Source: Marsupella aquatica
Taxonomy: Eukaryota > Marchantiophyta
Direction: 5' to 3'
Assembly: GCA_973895155.1 (NCBI GenBank)
Contig: OZ316893.1
Location: 10,540,001 to 10,604,000, forward strand
DNA length: 64,000 nucleotides
The translations under genes and the position numbers were made by a program. Of the stretch, positions 36,956 to 48,184 are shown piece by piece. The notes under the pieces were generated by a model. That model was not told where the DNA came from and did no database searches. It saw only the letters and a list, made by a program, of their open reading frames with translations. Each line of letters opens with the position of its first letter. The first letter of the stretch is position 1.

Positions 36956-37259
36956 ACGATTTGTTTGTTTCGTTGGGAATGGCCGTCAGCAATCTACACT
37001 AGGCCGTTGTCCCTTTTAATTAAGGTTGCGATCAAAAAATAAAAAGGATAGTAATCACTCCTGTTTTCTATTCATTTGTATCTTATTAAACCACTACTGG
37101 CCATATAAAAGGAGGAGTGTCCAAAAATTCTCTCTTTTCCCATTCCTCTCTTCTACCGTGCGGCCGTTTTGGTACTCCTCAATTTCAGGAAAAAATACTA
37201 AAAATGGTGAAATCTGTGGAACCATATTTTTGTCATGGCTAGTGTGTCTTTAACTAGCC

Positions 37260-37445
37260 TGAATGCCTATTCTTTGAATATTAAACAAAATGATTCAAGA
37301 AATTATCTATATTAATGCAAATGTTAACAAAAATTATCATATACAATGATCATTTTGACATAGATAAAATCTCATTGTTTTTTTCCATCCACATAAATTT
37401 GGTGAAGCCTTAGAGTCCACTTCACTCTACAAGCTTGGACCCCAA
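37260..37445. repeat. Dispersed repeat, copy 2
   Basis: Diverged relative of 12640-12830, sharing atcattttgacat, a ccatccacataaatttggtg block and gaccccaac. A separate local duplication with period about 95 bp follows at 37472-37600 (ccaaatctggga, ggaaccaaaacatgaa). Confidence 0.65.
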
Positions 37446-40400
37446 CCCATTGCAACTTATTAGTACGATGTGCACTGCCAACAAAATCTGGGAGGAAACC
37501 AAAACATGAAGGTGGTGCAGAGAAACTAGCAAAAGGTTGTTTGGAATGGTACTCTTACAATTATATACTGCCAACCAAATCTGGGAAGGAACCAAAACAT
37601 GAACAGGCGCACAAAACCTGAGAAAGGAAAGGGGTCAAGGAGGAAGGGGAGGATGAAGGAGGATTCCCACGCCGGTACTTTCACTAATTGCACAAAGTCT
37701 CAAAGATGGTCCACACACACCATCATATTTATGACGTTTGCCAAAGATTACAATGGAAACTAAAATCACTAATCATTAGAGTGTCAAGTGGGCCACTCTT
37801 TAGCATTTTCTTCTTAAAGCCCAAAAGAAGCCTTGCATTTAACCTATGCTTGAGTGCCTCCCTTGACTTCTTCTACGCAACAATTCTTGTACAAACAATG
37901 ACCTAGTGAACCAGTAATTATCAGAATTTTAACTCTTTGTTCACAAATTTTTAGAGGGTTTTTGGGAGATCTAGAAAAACTCTAAACATATAGAGATCAA
38001 TAATATTACAAACGTGAACGATGCTATGGATAAGCGAGAGGTAGGGCATACACACAGTGTCAATCTTATCAAATGGCCTGTTGACTGTATGCGCCATTGC
38101 TCTTAGTTTACTCTAGGCGGCTCAGTAGTATGATAAGTTCACAAGGTTCCCCAACTCACAGAACTTTTTCACAGTGAACAACATAAATGCACTCTAGTTA
38201 CAGCCAAAAGTCAAGCACCCAGGAGAAGGTTATCCTCACTCTCCACAACGTCGGACGAGACTTTTACAATCGGGAAAAGACTCCCTAAAAACTGTCAGAA
38301 GCAACATTAATCTTGAATTTGAAGCGTTAATTTCAAATTACAGATTGGTTGGCCACTACATTTATCAGAAAGGATTAAGAAGGATAGGGTCTTCTTGGGA
38401 CAAGTCCCATTGGCTGGTACACTATCTTTTTTTCCTTGAGCATAGGCCAATGGATGTGACCTTGCCCTAAAAAAAGACAAAAGTTGCAAACACTTGTTTT
38501 CCTCACCACATTGGCTGTCACCCCCTTGCCCTTGGCCATTCAGCCCCTTATGCTCCTGATATCCAGACCACTGATAGGTACGCTTGTTATCTTCTCAAAC
38601 TCCCAACTGTTGACAAGGGAGACTTATGTTCCAATCATCCCCAAAACTCCTAACATTCAGTTAGTTTGTGGACCCCTGAGCTATTTTATGCCTTAATATG
38701 CAAGGAAGCTAATACAACTTCTCTGTACTTTACGCTTTAATTTTAAAATTTATTTATACATTGTAAAGTCACTGTTTACATCAAAATGCTCATGACATTC
38801 TAAAATTTGAATTTACACATCTTGTCAAGGTTTTACAAGCACTTAAAAATATTTTGTTAGTCAGGTACTAAAGTTTAGTCTTTCTTTATTTATTGCACAA
38901 GCTAGTATGGAACTATGGTAGGAGCTGTTCTTAGGGGTCACTTTTAATATTGGCAAATTCTTCAACTTGGGGCAAAATGATACAAAGAAAAATCTGGGGA
39001 ACAAATATTAAGCAAAATCCGCCTTAAGCAGGAGGAGGATTTGGCAGATCTTTGAAGATCTGATGGTTGTACTTCAGAACAGGAATCATCTGAGGATTTT
39101 AATAATATTAATATTTATTAGTTCCTGCATTTGTATTTCCTACTGCTTGTCTCCCTTGCTTGATTTTCTATGCACTTCATGCAAAAAAACTACCAACATG
39201 CTTCCCCTACACTTAAACTTATTCAGTCAATGAATGAACCAATCTTCAAATTTGTTTAGCAAGTTGGTCCCCAAGCTAGGCAGCCACATAAAAAAATCAA
39301 CCCAATTTTTTAAAATTTGATTTTAGAAAGAAAACATAAATTTATAAAACAGGAAAAAAAAGTACAATGAAGGGAAAGAAAAAGTGGGCCAAAGAGGGTA
39401 AACACCCAACAAGTAAAAAGAATAGCAAGTGCAACCCTAAAAAAAGAAAAGAGAAAGGGAAAAGTGCCTAACACTACACGAGTGCAAAGGAATACTGTAG
39501 TTCTCATGTGAAAATGTGACAAGGTAAGAGCTAATTGTCCACATCCAATGTCCTATCTAAATCATGAAGTGGCACATGAATGTACTCTAGGGGAACAAGA
39601 GTATGTGGAGGTATGTTAGTAGCACCCACTGTGAGGGATCAACAATAAATTGCTCAAGTTTGAGCACGCTGTAAGGCCACTGAAATGTGCTGTCAAAAGT
39701 GCATGGTCAAGATGCTGATAGTGGGGGTCCGGAAAGATCCATCCGTCCATGAATATCACGAGCAGCCTGTTGAAGAAGCCCATCAAACTGATGATGAATA
39801 GACTCAAATATCTCAATAGCAAGGGGGAAGACTGAAGGTATGGACTTTAGGAAGACAAAAATATGGATTATTTAACTTTTATAATATTGCATCTTAGATG
39901 CTCACATACCCAACAACACAAGCACAAAACCCAAAAATAACAAGCAACTAACTTAAAGTACCGTTTAAAATGCGCATTGTCACCATTAATTATCAACATC
40001 AAATCTCATCCGATGATCTAAGGAAACAATGACAAGCTCTTTTTTGTGACCATTATGCTTTGTTGTCAACCGTCCTCATTGTTAGTCTATGATCAATCAG
40101 ATATAATAGCTACAGTTGCTCATTGTAGTTTTTTATGTAAATAAATGAAATACAAAAGATTATTACTGTAATGTCAAAAAGTAAATAAAATGGTTACAAC
40201 CGGTTTTTGCCCTCAATCTTTGTTGTTGGGCATGTAAATTTGTCTACTATGCAAATTCTGAGCAGTAATTTTGTAAATTGGAGAACTTTTGAGGGCATGG
40301 CAAATTATCCCAAAACAAAAGACTACACAGTCAGGGCCATTAGGAGGTCTCAATACTCAGCCATACAAAGATGAAGTCCAGATTTGGGATGCCCTATTAT

Positions 40401-40527
40401 ACTCTGATCCAAATTGTCTCCTAAGATTCAAGATCTCCCTCTCCTTCCACAATGGTTTCCGTCCAGGCAAGGTAGTAACTTTTTCACATCCAGCTTGCCC
40501 CTGCCTAATGCCACATTGCAAGGCACT
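37446..40527. other. AT-rich intergenic, no gene seen
   Basis: No conserved protein motif. Apart from the 95-bp local duplication at its start it looks unique and unremarkable. Confidence 0.55.
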
Positions 40528-41390
40528 TTTTATTTCCGTTCTATAAGTCAGGGAAGTGACATTCAATGTTGTCCATCATGCGAGCAGTGGCTGCCCATAG
40601 CCAGTTGCTGCAGGTTTGCTGCCCACAGAATTACTGTAAGTTGAAGGAAACCGCCACCTTGTCATCCAGAAGGCTGTGGGTTGGTGGTAGTGCATGAGAG
40701 TGGTGCGGCTGAGGTGTTAGGTACAAGCTTTTACCACACCCAAAAGTGGGGTTCAGACATCTCTAGCAACACTAGGGATTGTTTTTCATTCCGTAGGAGC
40801 ATTAACACACATCTTCCCCCACAAGTGGAGTCCACATGCAGCTAGTGGCACTTAGAACTGTTTTTCATTCCATCTGAGAGAACCAGACCAGTTTCAGGTC
40901 AATGTGCAATGAGCTAGAAGACAACATTAAATGCTGAACATGGGACTCCTAGAAGTGAATTACTTCTGCGCATCAAGCTCACATTATGTATTTCAAGGTA
41001 CTTTTTCATTTCCTTCTATACATCACAGGAATGACAGTCAATGACAGTGCATGTTTGCCCTTCTGTCCTTCAGCAGGCTGTGGGCTGGTGGTAGCATGTG
41101 AGAATGGGGCCATAGAGGTGCTAGGTCCAAACCTTGTTTGCCCACTACTGCTTTTATCACCCCTCGCTCTCCCCCCCCAACACACAAAGTATATTTTTCA
41201 CTGCACAAGAATGTCAACAAACATACTTCCCTGAAAGTGGGTTTCACATGAAGCTAGTGACACTTAGGATTTTTTTTTCATTTCAACAGGTGAAATAGGC
41301 TGTTACAATTTATGATCAATGTTTAGTGAGCTACAGGACAAAATTAAATGCTAATTCCGTGACCTCCTAGAAGTGAATAAGGCTTTTCGT
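40528..41390. repeat. Diverged tandem pair of a roughly 450-bp repeat
   Basis: Blocks in the same order in both halves: actttttatttcc-type start, ggctgtgggttggtggtag (40675; relative at 41080), aggtacaagc/aggtccaaac, agtccacatgcagctagtgg, and cctagaagtgaat. The second half begins near 40994. The ggtggtag...aggtccaaac pair could be a relic of a tRNA-like promoter, but the spacing and stems are poor. Confidence 0.7.
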
Positions 41391-42015
41391 TCCGTCATAG
41401 TCGCCCTTGTCACCTTGTGTATTGTCCTTAAATAATAGCATACTCAAGAAAAAGATATCGGTAGAATGATTTTAGAGGCTCAGATATTTCCCAGTTCCTT
41501 GGGAAGATTTATAAATGCTCATCAATGCGTCTTATTTGGCCAGATCTTTTATTAGCCTCTTCACACAAACGATAACCCTACTTTCAGGGTCTGCTAAATT
41601 CCCCCGGTTTTTCAGTGCTAATCATTATAGAAGCCGCCGTCACCTTTTTTATCTTGACTTTTGAGCTTTCCATGTCCATTGTTCTAATTTTATCCACCCT
41701 TGCCACGCCCAGCATGCAAGACCTCTTTGGTAGTAATAATTCTTTAATCTAGTTTTTACTAATTAATTTATGACAGTCAGATCTCCCTAAATGTAAGGAT
41801 AGCCATTAGATTCGTTCAAATGAGGCCTGCGCATAGGACAATGGCAATCTTGGTTTAGGTACTAGCCTGTGAGCGAAAAGTGAACAAAAGTTGACCCACA
41901 GCAATCGGGAAGTTGCATTCTTGGCTACAACCCCTGCCAGACCTCCTTTATAGGGAGGAGATTAGGGGAGCAAGCGACTATCTCCAAAAATGGTTACATT
42001 ATTGGGGAAGACTCA

Positions 42016-42342
42016 GGGCCAACTCGCATGTAGTGGGCCCTAAGGAATGCGGCCCTTAGAATGGAGGCACTTCAGGAGTCTGCTCAATCTGCAGTAACAA
42101 CTAAATACATCCACCAAGCCTTGTGCTCAACATCTATAATGCGGTGCTTTTGTTTTATTTGCCACTCTAGTGTCGGGCCCTGCAAGGGCTGGACCGTTTC
42201 CAGCCTTTGCCCATGGGTCCCCATAAGACCTGCTGTGACGCCTGCCTACAGAGGGGCTTACGGCATGGCAGAATCATGAATTAAAAGAATGACACGTCTC
42301 AGTTAAGGGTCGCATTCAGTAGGGCTACATGGGAGTTGGCTC
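42016..42342. mobile_element. Small TIR element (MITE)
   Basis: Left end gggccaactcgcatgtag and the reverse-complemented right end gagccaactcccatgtag form imperfect terminal repeats. Flanking triplets are tca and taa. No coding capacity. Confidence 0.65.
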
Positions 42343-42415
42343 TAAGTGTTGTCTCGCATGTAAAAGGTCCCCAAAAGCGAGTATCTCCAAAGATGGTTAC
42401 ATTGGGGAAGACTAA

Positions 42416-42757
42416 GGGCTGTCTTGCATGTGACAAGTCCTTTGTGTTGCAGCCCTAAATTGAACCCGTGGCATTTGTAAATGCAGCAACAGGCCGGCAG
42501 TCGTGACGGCGGTTTTAGAGCATATGCGAGGGCAAGGGCCGGAAATTTTCCGGCCCTTGAGGTCCCAAACTTTGAACTGCAATTAAAACAAAACTGCAGT
42601 GGATCCTGCCCTGTACAATTTGCGGTGCCAAAGACAAAGAAGTAAATGCGATTGAGTAAGCACGGCACACATAAGCTCTTCTTGATTGTATTTTGCCGAC
42701 ATCGGTGGGCTGCTAAGGGTCGCTTTTTTCAGGACTCTTGCACATGCAAGACAGCCC
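42416..42757. mobile_element. TAA-flanked MITE with 17-bp perfect inverted repeats
   Basis: Both ends read gggctgtcttgcatgtg inward, followed by near-identical (a)caagtcc/caagagtcc. TAA lies on both sides (42413-42415 and 42758-42760), as for PIF/Harbinger-type elements. At 342 bp, it is non-coding and non-autonomous. Confidence 0.87.
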
Positions 42758-43243
42758 TAAGTGTTGTCTCGTCCCAAAAGAAGGCTCTTAAAGTTTACTG
42801 ATGGTGCTATGAGTGAACAAGACATTCATGCCTCAACCCCCCCCCAAGGTAGACCTAATTGCAACATTTCAACATATTCAAGAGCAAGTGCAGGAAAATT
42901 TCCAGCCCTTCACTTCATTGGAGTGGTAAGGGCCTATTTCCACTGTTTACTGAGTGGTAAGGGCCTATTTTCCAGGACCTTCTACATACAAGAGGGCCCT
43001 TAACACTGAGCCATTTGTTGCCCGTAAAGTGGAGGATACTTCTCAGAACCTACAGTAGCTAATTTTAGCCACTAAAGAAACTCTAAACACCGAGCCAATT
43101 TTTTTCCCTAAAGTAAGGAATACTTAAGGATCTAGCAAGTTTTAGCCACACTAAAGAACTAAAGAAACTCTGACGACCAGCCCCTCTAGGGACAATTTGG
43201 GCCCTAAGTGGAGAACTTGTTTTTCAGAATCTAGAATGTTCTA

Positions 43244-43831
43244 GGGTGGCTTTACAAGAAGTTGGAGGCAGTTTTCATTTATTTTTTTGGTCTCCAAAAT
43301 CTTATCAAAGCCATCCAGTTGGGAGAAACTGCTACAAGACCTTGGGGCAATGAAAATGATTCAAAAAATGCTTTTAGCCCCGGGACACTATATTTAGTGT
43401 TTGCATTGGCCTTCCAGTTTGCTTTGGTGGAAAAAAAATCTCTAGTGCTGCTACAAGACCTTGGGGCAATAAGAGGATTCAAAATATGCTTTTAGCCCTG
43501 CTGCTACAAGAACTTGGGGCAATAAAAGGATTCAAAATATGCTTTTAGCCCTGCTACTACAAGACCTTGGGGCAATAAAACGATTCAAAATATGCTTTTA
43601 GGGGGGGGGGGGGGGGGGGGGACACTATATTTAGTGTGTGATGCAATGGCCTTCCAGTTTGCTTTGGTGGAAAAAAACTCCCTAGTGCTGCTACAAGACC
43701 TTGGGGCAATAAAAGGTTTCAAAAAATGCTTTTAGCCCGGGGACACTATATTTAGTGTGTGCAATGGCCTTCCACTTTGCTTTGGTGGAAAAAAAACTCC
43801 CAAGTGCCCCAGACCTCTTGTAAAGTCCTCC
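43244..43831. mobile_element. Non-autonomous TIR element (MITE family I, copy B)
   Basis: Ends gggtggctttacaagaag and, reverse-complemented, ggaggactttacaagagg match copy A at 14655-15576. The interior has four to five tandem units of about 52 bp (ctacaagaccttggggcaat, then aaaatatgcttttag) at about 43332, 43450, 43503, 43554 and 43690. Flanking triplets do not match. It contains the 21-base poly(G). Confidence 0.8.
43601..43621 (+). repeat. 21-base poly(G) tract
   Basis: It lies where the sister units of the same element read agccccgggacac or agcccggggacac, so the run replaces a short C/G mix. Confidence 0.95.
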
Positions 43832-46800
43832 TTTTGGCCACTAAAGAAACTCTGACGACCAGTCCTCTAGGAAAAGGCACCAGTCCTCTACAGAAGATAC
43901 GGGGGAGGGAACCGTCCACCGCTTTGGCTGCTGGAGGCTGAAACGCCCCAGAGCTGCTTTTTCACCGAGAGAGAGAGACTTGTCATTGGCTCGTTCAGAG
44001 TGGCCCAGACAGAGACGAGGCTTCTAAACTCTCAAAAAGGCACGTCGGTGACTCCGAGTGGATACTGGATGCGTCCTGCCTGCTGCTGCCTACTTGGAAG
44101 AGAGTCGCAGCCATGCATCCATCCGTCTGCGCGTTCACCAATTCAGCTTCCCTTTCTTTTGTGGGGGTAGTTGGGAAAAAGCGTCTCGGTTCACTCCATC
44201 AAGCAATCATCGGTCGATCGATCAATGAATCAATCAATTGCAGAGCGTCATTCTCTCGTGGGGGTGTGGTACGAGTAATCTGTCCGAACTTTGTGTGAGT
44301 AAACATACACCGTTTGGCCGGATGACCGGTCGGCCTGTTTCCAGGTTCCGCACGGCACCGTTAATAATTACCAATCTGAATTTTGTTCGAGTGCGGACGC
44401 TTTTGTGAGACCTTAATTTAGTCGAACGGAGGGGAGATATTTTATGGTGATCAGTGAAGGACGAAACGATACATCTTCGAATTGTTGTTTCAAGCGAACA
44501 CGATACTTTGGGATGCAGAATATTTGCGTTTGTATTGTTCACGCTTAAATCTTTGATTGGATGGGTGAACGAGACACTTCAAGGGGAGATCTATCAGATA
44601 GATACGGAATGATGGTGAACGAGAAATCCCGAACCCAAACCATTACATACCTTTGCTTGCTTGACTGGATGAGAGTTTTTGGTCAGCGCCCTCATAACCC
44701 TGGGCGAAAGACTTCATTAATCTTCCTCGAAAGAAAGAGAGATAGCATCTGAGATGAAGTGTTTCCTTGTTGACTTGCGCTGGTTCTTTATCCATATAAC
44801 GGTCTGGAGGCGTTAGCTGTCGTTTGGAGGACCGGAAGGCTTATTTAGGCGAAACAATTGTGATCCCAGATAGCATCCACAGCGGCCATGTTTGCTCAGC
44901 TGGACAGGCTGATGTGGAGGCCAGGTAAGCAGCAAAAGGAATGGATGGATGGCCGATGGATCGGATGAATGGATGGCCGCTACAGTAGATTCGTGCTCAA
45001 CTAAAAAAGTCAAATAGAGAGAGACCGTGTACGCTGTGCATTGTTGCTTGCCTTCCTGGTTTTGTTTCAACGGGTGAGTGTAATCCCCTGTTCGTTCGTG
45101 CCTTGTTTCTTGCTTTCTTGCTCGCGTGATAGTTATCCTCTAACCCGTCGTGGGGTATGTGAGAGGGGTACAGTACCAGTCGTGTACAGTAGCATTCGCT
45201 GTCGCCGATAGCAGTGGCTCGCTCACCTACGGGCTACGGTACGCTTCAGGACCGGCCTGATCCCAATGTGAGCTCTCGCATCACTGTCGTCTTGGATAGG
45301 ATTCTAGCCTTCCGTTGTCTGTACTTCACACTGTCAAAGAGGCAGAGAGTATGTTCCGTTCAGCGACTACTCGGTCCATCCATCCCGAGTCCCCGGCATG
45401 CTTCTCGCTCCTTCTCCAGACTCTCCATCTTCCTGGCCTGCATCCCTGAAACGTTATGAAGGAGAGTAGGGAACACATCCGTACGTAGTGCTTCCATTCA
45501 GGAAACAGCAATAGCAATTGTCTTTGCTCATGGCTCGGTTTCGTGTACTGGGCGTTGGCTCAGCTTGCTTGACAGGGAGAGGGAGAATTTCTAACGAACA
45601 TATCATCGAATTGTTTGCCGAGTGTCTGGCTCTAGCTAGCATAATAACAAAGGCAAGGCATCTGTCCCCTGTGCGAAAAACAGATTGCAACGCTTATCAA
45701 TGACAGATTGGGTCGCTGTTCCTTGATGTGTGGTCACAGTCGCATGACAGAGTGGAGATTACCAAGAACTCTGCTCTCCACGGACCAGGGTGAGGCATTT
45801 GATGGCAACATGATGGGTCAGTCGAGCTGGCTGCTCAGACTTGTCACAGTACACAGTGCTGATAGAAGCCCAATCAATCGGTAGTCGTGATCAAAATATC
45901 AACATCCGGTACACAGTCAGAGAGAGTGTCGTCATCCATCCCCACTTGCTGGCAGCAGGAACAACCTTCGGGCAGCTGAGAAGGGAAAACGTTTCGAGGT
46001 TTGGAGCTCTGACCTCGTAACAACCATACTCCTGTCACCATCGATAGCACAACCACAGTGCAACCTGAGGACCCCCATGGTCAGTACATAACAAGTATGA
46101 TTACTCCGGCCGTCATCTGCATAATTATTTGGCCAGAACGCAGTTCCCATCTCAGTCAACTGAAAGCAAGATGTACACAGGAGTAATATGTTCGCACGTC
46201 GTCGTGCATCAGACAACTGCATTATTGTCCAGAAATTTACTCAGAGATCGTCCACTGAACCTAGTGTTACCGCGAGGTAATCGGCTTAATAGTCAAGCAC
46301 TTGGACGGCCATTTTCGAGTTCATAGTTGCTTTTCAGATGGAACTTTGGCCATTGAGAGCTACACTAGGGCGGCCATTTTCGAGTTCATAGTTTGCTTTC
46401 CCGGGAGACTTTGGCCATTGCGAATTACTGCGTACATAATAATATATTGAAATGGTCATGATAAGATAGTTTCGCTTTAAAGCTTGCCGAGGTCTTGTCC
46501 TATTCGACTCCATTGGACGCCATAAGCTTGATCACGTGGAGAATGAAGTGATCTGAGGCTGAACTACCCTATGAGGACTTTTAGTTGGTAAGTCGATGAC
46601 TTTTCAAAAATCAGAGCGTCGACGTTGACTTCGAGTCATCCTTCCTTTCTAGCTCACAAGAGACAATTCCGTCGGGTGAGTCTAATTTCTTTGTCAAATC
46701 ATGTCACAAATAAGTTATTTAGCGCGTTCAAGTGGCGAGTTTCGCCAGTAGACCCTTGCTCAGGTGACATCCTCTGAAGTACTCTACTGAATTTGCACCC

Positions 46801-48184
46801 AAGTAATGTTCACGACGGGGCCCGCTACTCGGTGGCAGTGAGAGAGCAATCCAGCCATCACAAACTTCAACTTACTCAAGGACCTGAAAAAAAACAAGGA
46901 GCGATATACGAAAAAGCGTGCGTCACACTCGAACGCCTACGTAGCTTCTTACAAACGATACACCAGAGCTGCGTGCAAGCCAAAAAGAATTCTTTACAAT
47001 CCATTTGAGGATTGCGGTGAAAATTACTCGCTTCCTAACCAACCCAGAGGGATGATACAACAGAGCTTTGTGCACACCACAAGAGACTAATGTGAGGCGA
47101 TTCCTTGACAACCCGATTTGAGGACTGCCGTGAAAACTACCGGATTCAGGCCGTCACATTGTGTTTCCAATCCAGCTTTAAATCGGGGCAGTTTTCAAAC
47201 AGTCCACGTAAAATGTAATGATCTAAAGCTATAGTACTTGACTAGTGAAATTTATCAACCTCTTCCGTGTTGTTGGAATCATCATCATTAAGGCGTGAAG
47301 GTTTCCAATGTAAAGATCCGCCCTGACACTCTTATCTAAATCGGGAGAACACAAAGAACGCTTGTGCAGCTCGGGCAGTGCGTGGTAACATGAAAGTTTA
47401 GTCTCTCATCGTGCAAGAAATTTACGCCAGTGGGCTCGTCCTAGCAGTGGCTTCAATGACCATCTGCCATCACCCTCAGCCTTCCTCGTCGCAGGAGCTG
47501 CACACATACCTTCATCCGCCAGCAGCAAATCACTCGCTCGGATTGACCTCAGGTAGCCATATGAAACACGCCGAGATTCTAGCGAGTTCTGATCGCTCAA
47601 TCGCTCCAGCAGTAACACTACCAATAACAAACTGGTACCCCACCTTTAACTGATCCCAGCAGCCGTACCAGGAGATCTTCGAAGTAGAAAATCACACGGA
47701 CATCGATTTTGGATCAATGCCCTACATTCCAATCGGTATTATACAAAGGATGAATCCATACCATCCGCTACTGTCCCAAAGGTGAGCTGGTCCGTGACAA
47801 CACTGCGGGCGGCAACCGAATTCCCAGCCACGGAGGAAGCAAGGAAACCAGACAACAGACGGATCAACTGGTCACTGTTCAGCTTCAATCGGCCTTCACT
47901 AAGCCGTACTTGCTGAATGACAGCAGTGACAAAACACCGCTTGTTCCTGTTAGACTGAATCCGATAGCTTTGGAGACCCTCCTTGCCTGTACATTGGAAT
48001 CACGGCTAGAAGAACTTCTTCAGAACCACTTCAGAACCTCAAACGACTTCAATGTGACCCACCTCTGTACTGCTGCGAGACAGAAGGCAATCGCCGATTT
48101 TTCACGAATAAAAGCGGAAGTCGCTAGTATCAAAGTGGCAAGAGATATAAGTGGATTAGCGCGGGGGCCAGGCAGGTCTTCGAT
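43832..48184. other. Intergenic, no gene established
   Basis: Mixed-composition DNA with small ATGG and GATC microsatellites (44215-44240 and 44938-44985). No conserved protein is recognised. The last few hundred bases are the likely 3' flank of the minus-strand GRAS gene. Confidence 0.5.
46306..46430. repeat. Imperfect tandem duplication, period 65 bp
   Basis: cggccattttcgagttcata followed by gactttggccattg-type text occurs from 46306 and again from 46371. Confidence 0.88.

Noticed and set aside
40675-40735. A second tRNA-type SINE in the 40.5-41.4 kb repeat pair
   Set aside because: The box-B-like aggtacaagc/aggtccaaac is weak and there is no A-rich tail, so it is left as a diverged tandem repeat.
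44888-44924. Possible first exon (MFAQLDRLMWRP) with a CCAG/gtaagc donor
   Set aside because: The start and donor look good, but no compatible downstream exon or protein family was recognised, so a gene cannot be supported.
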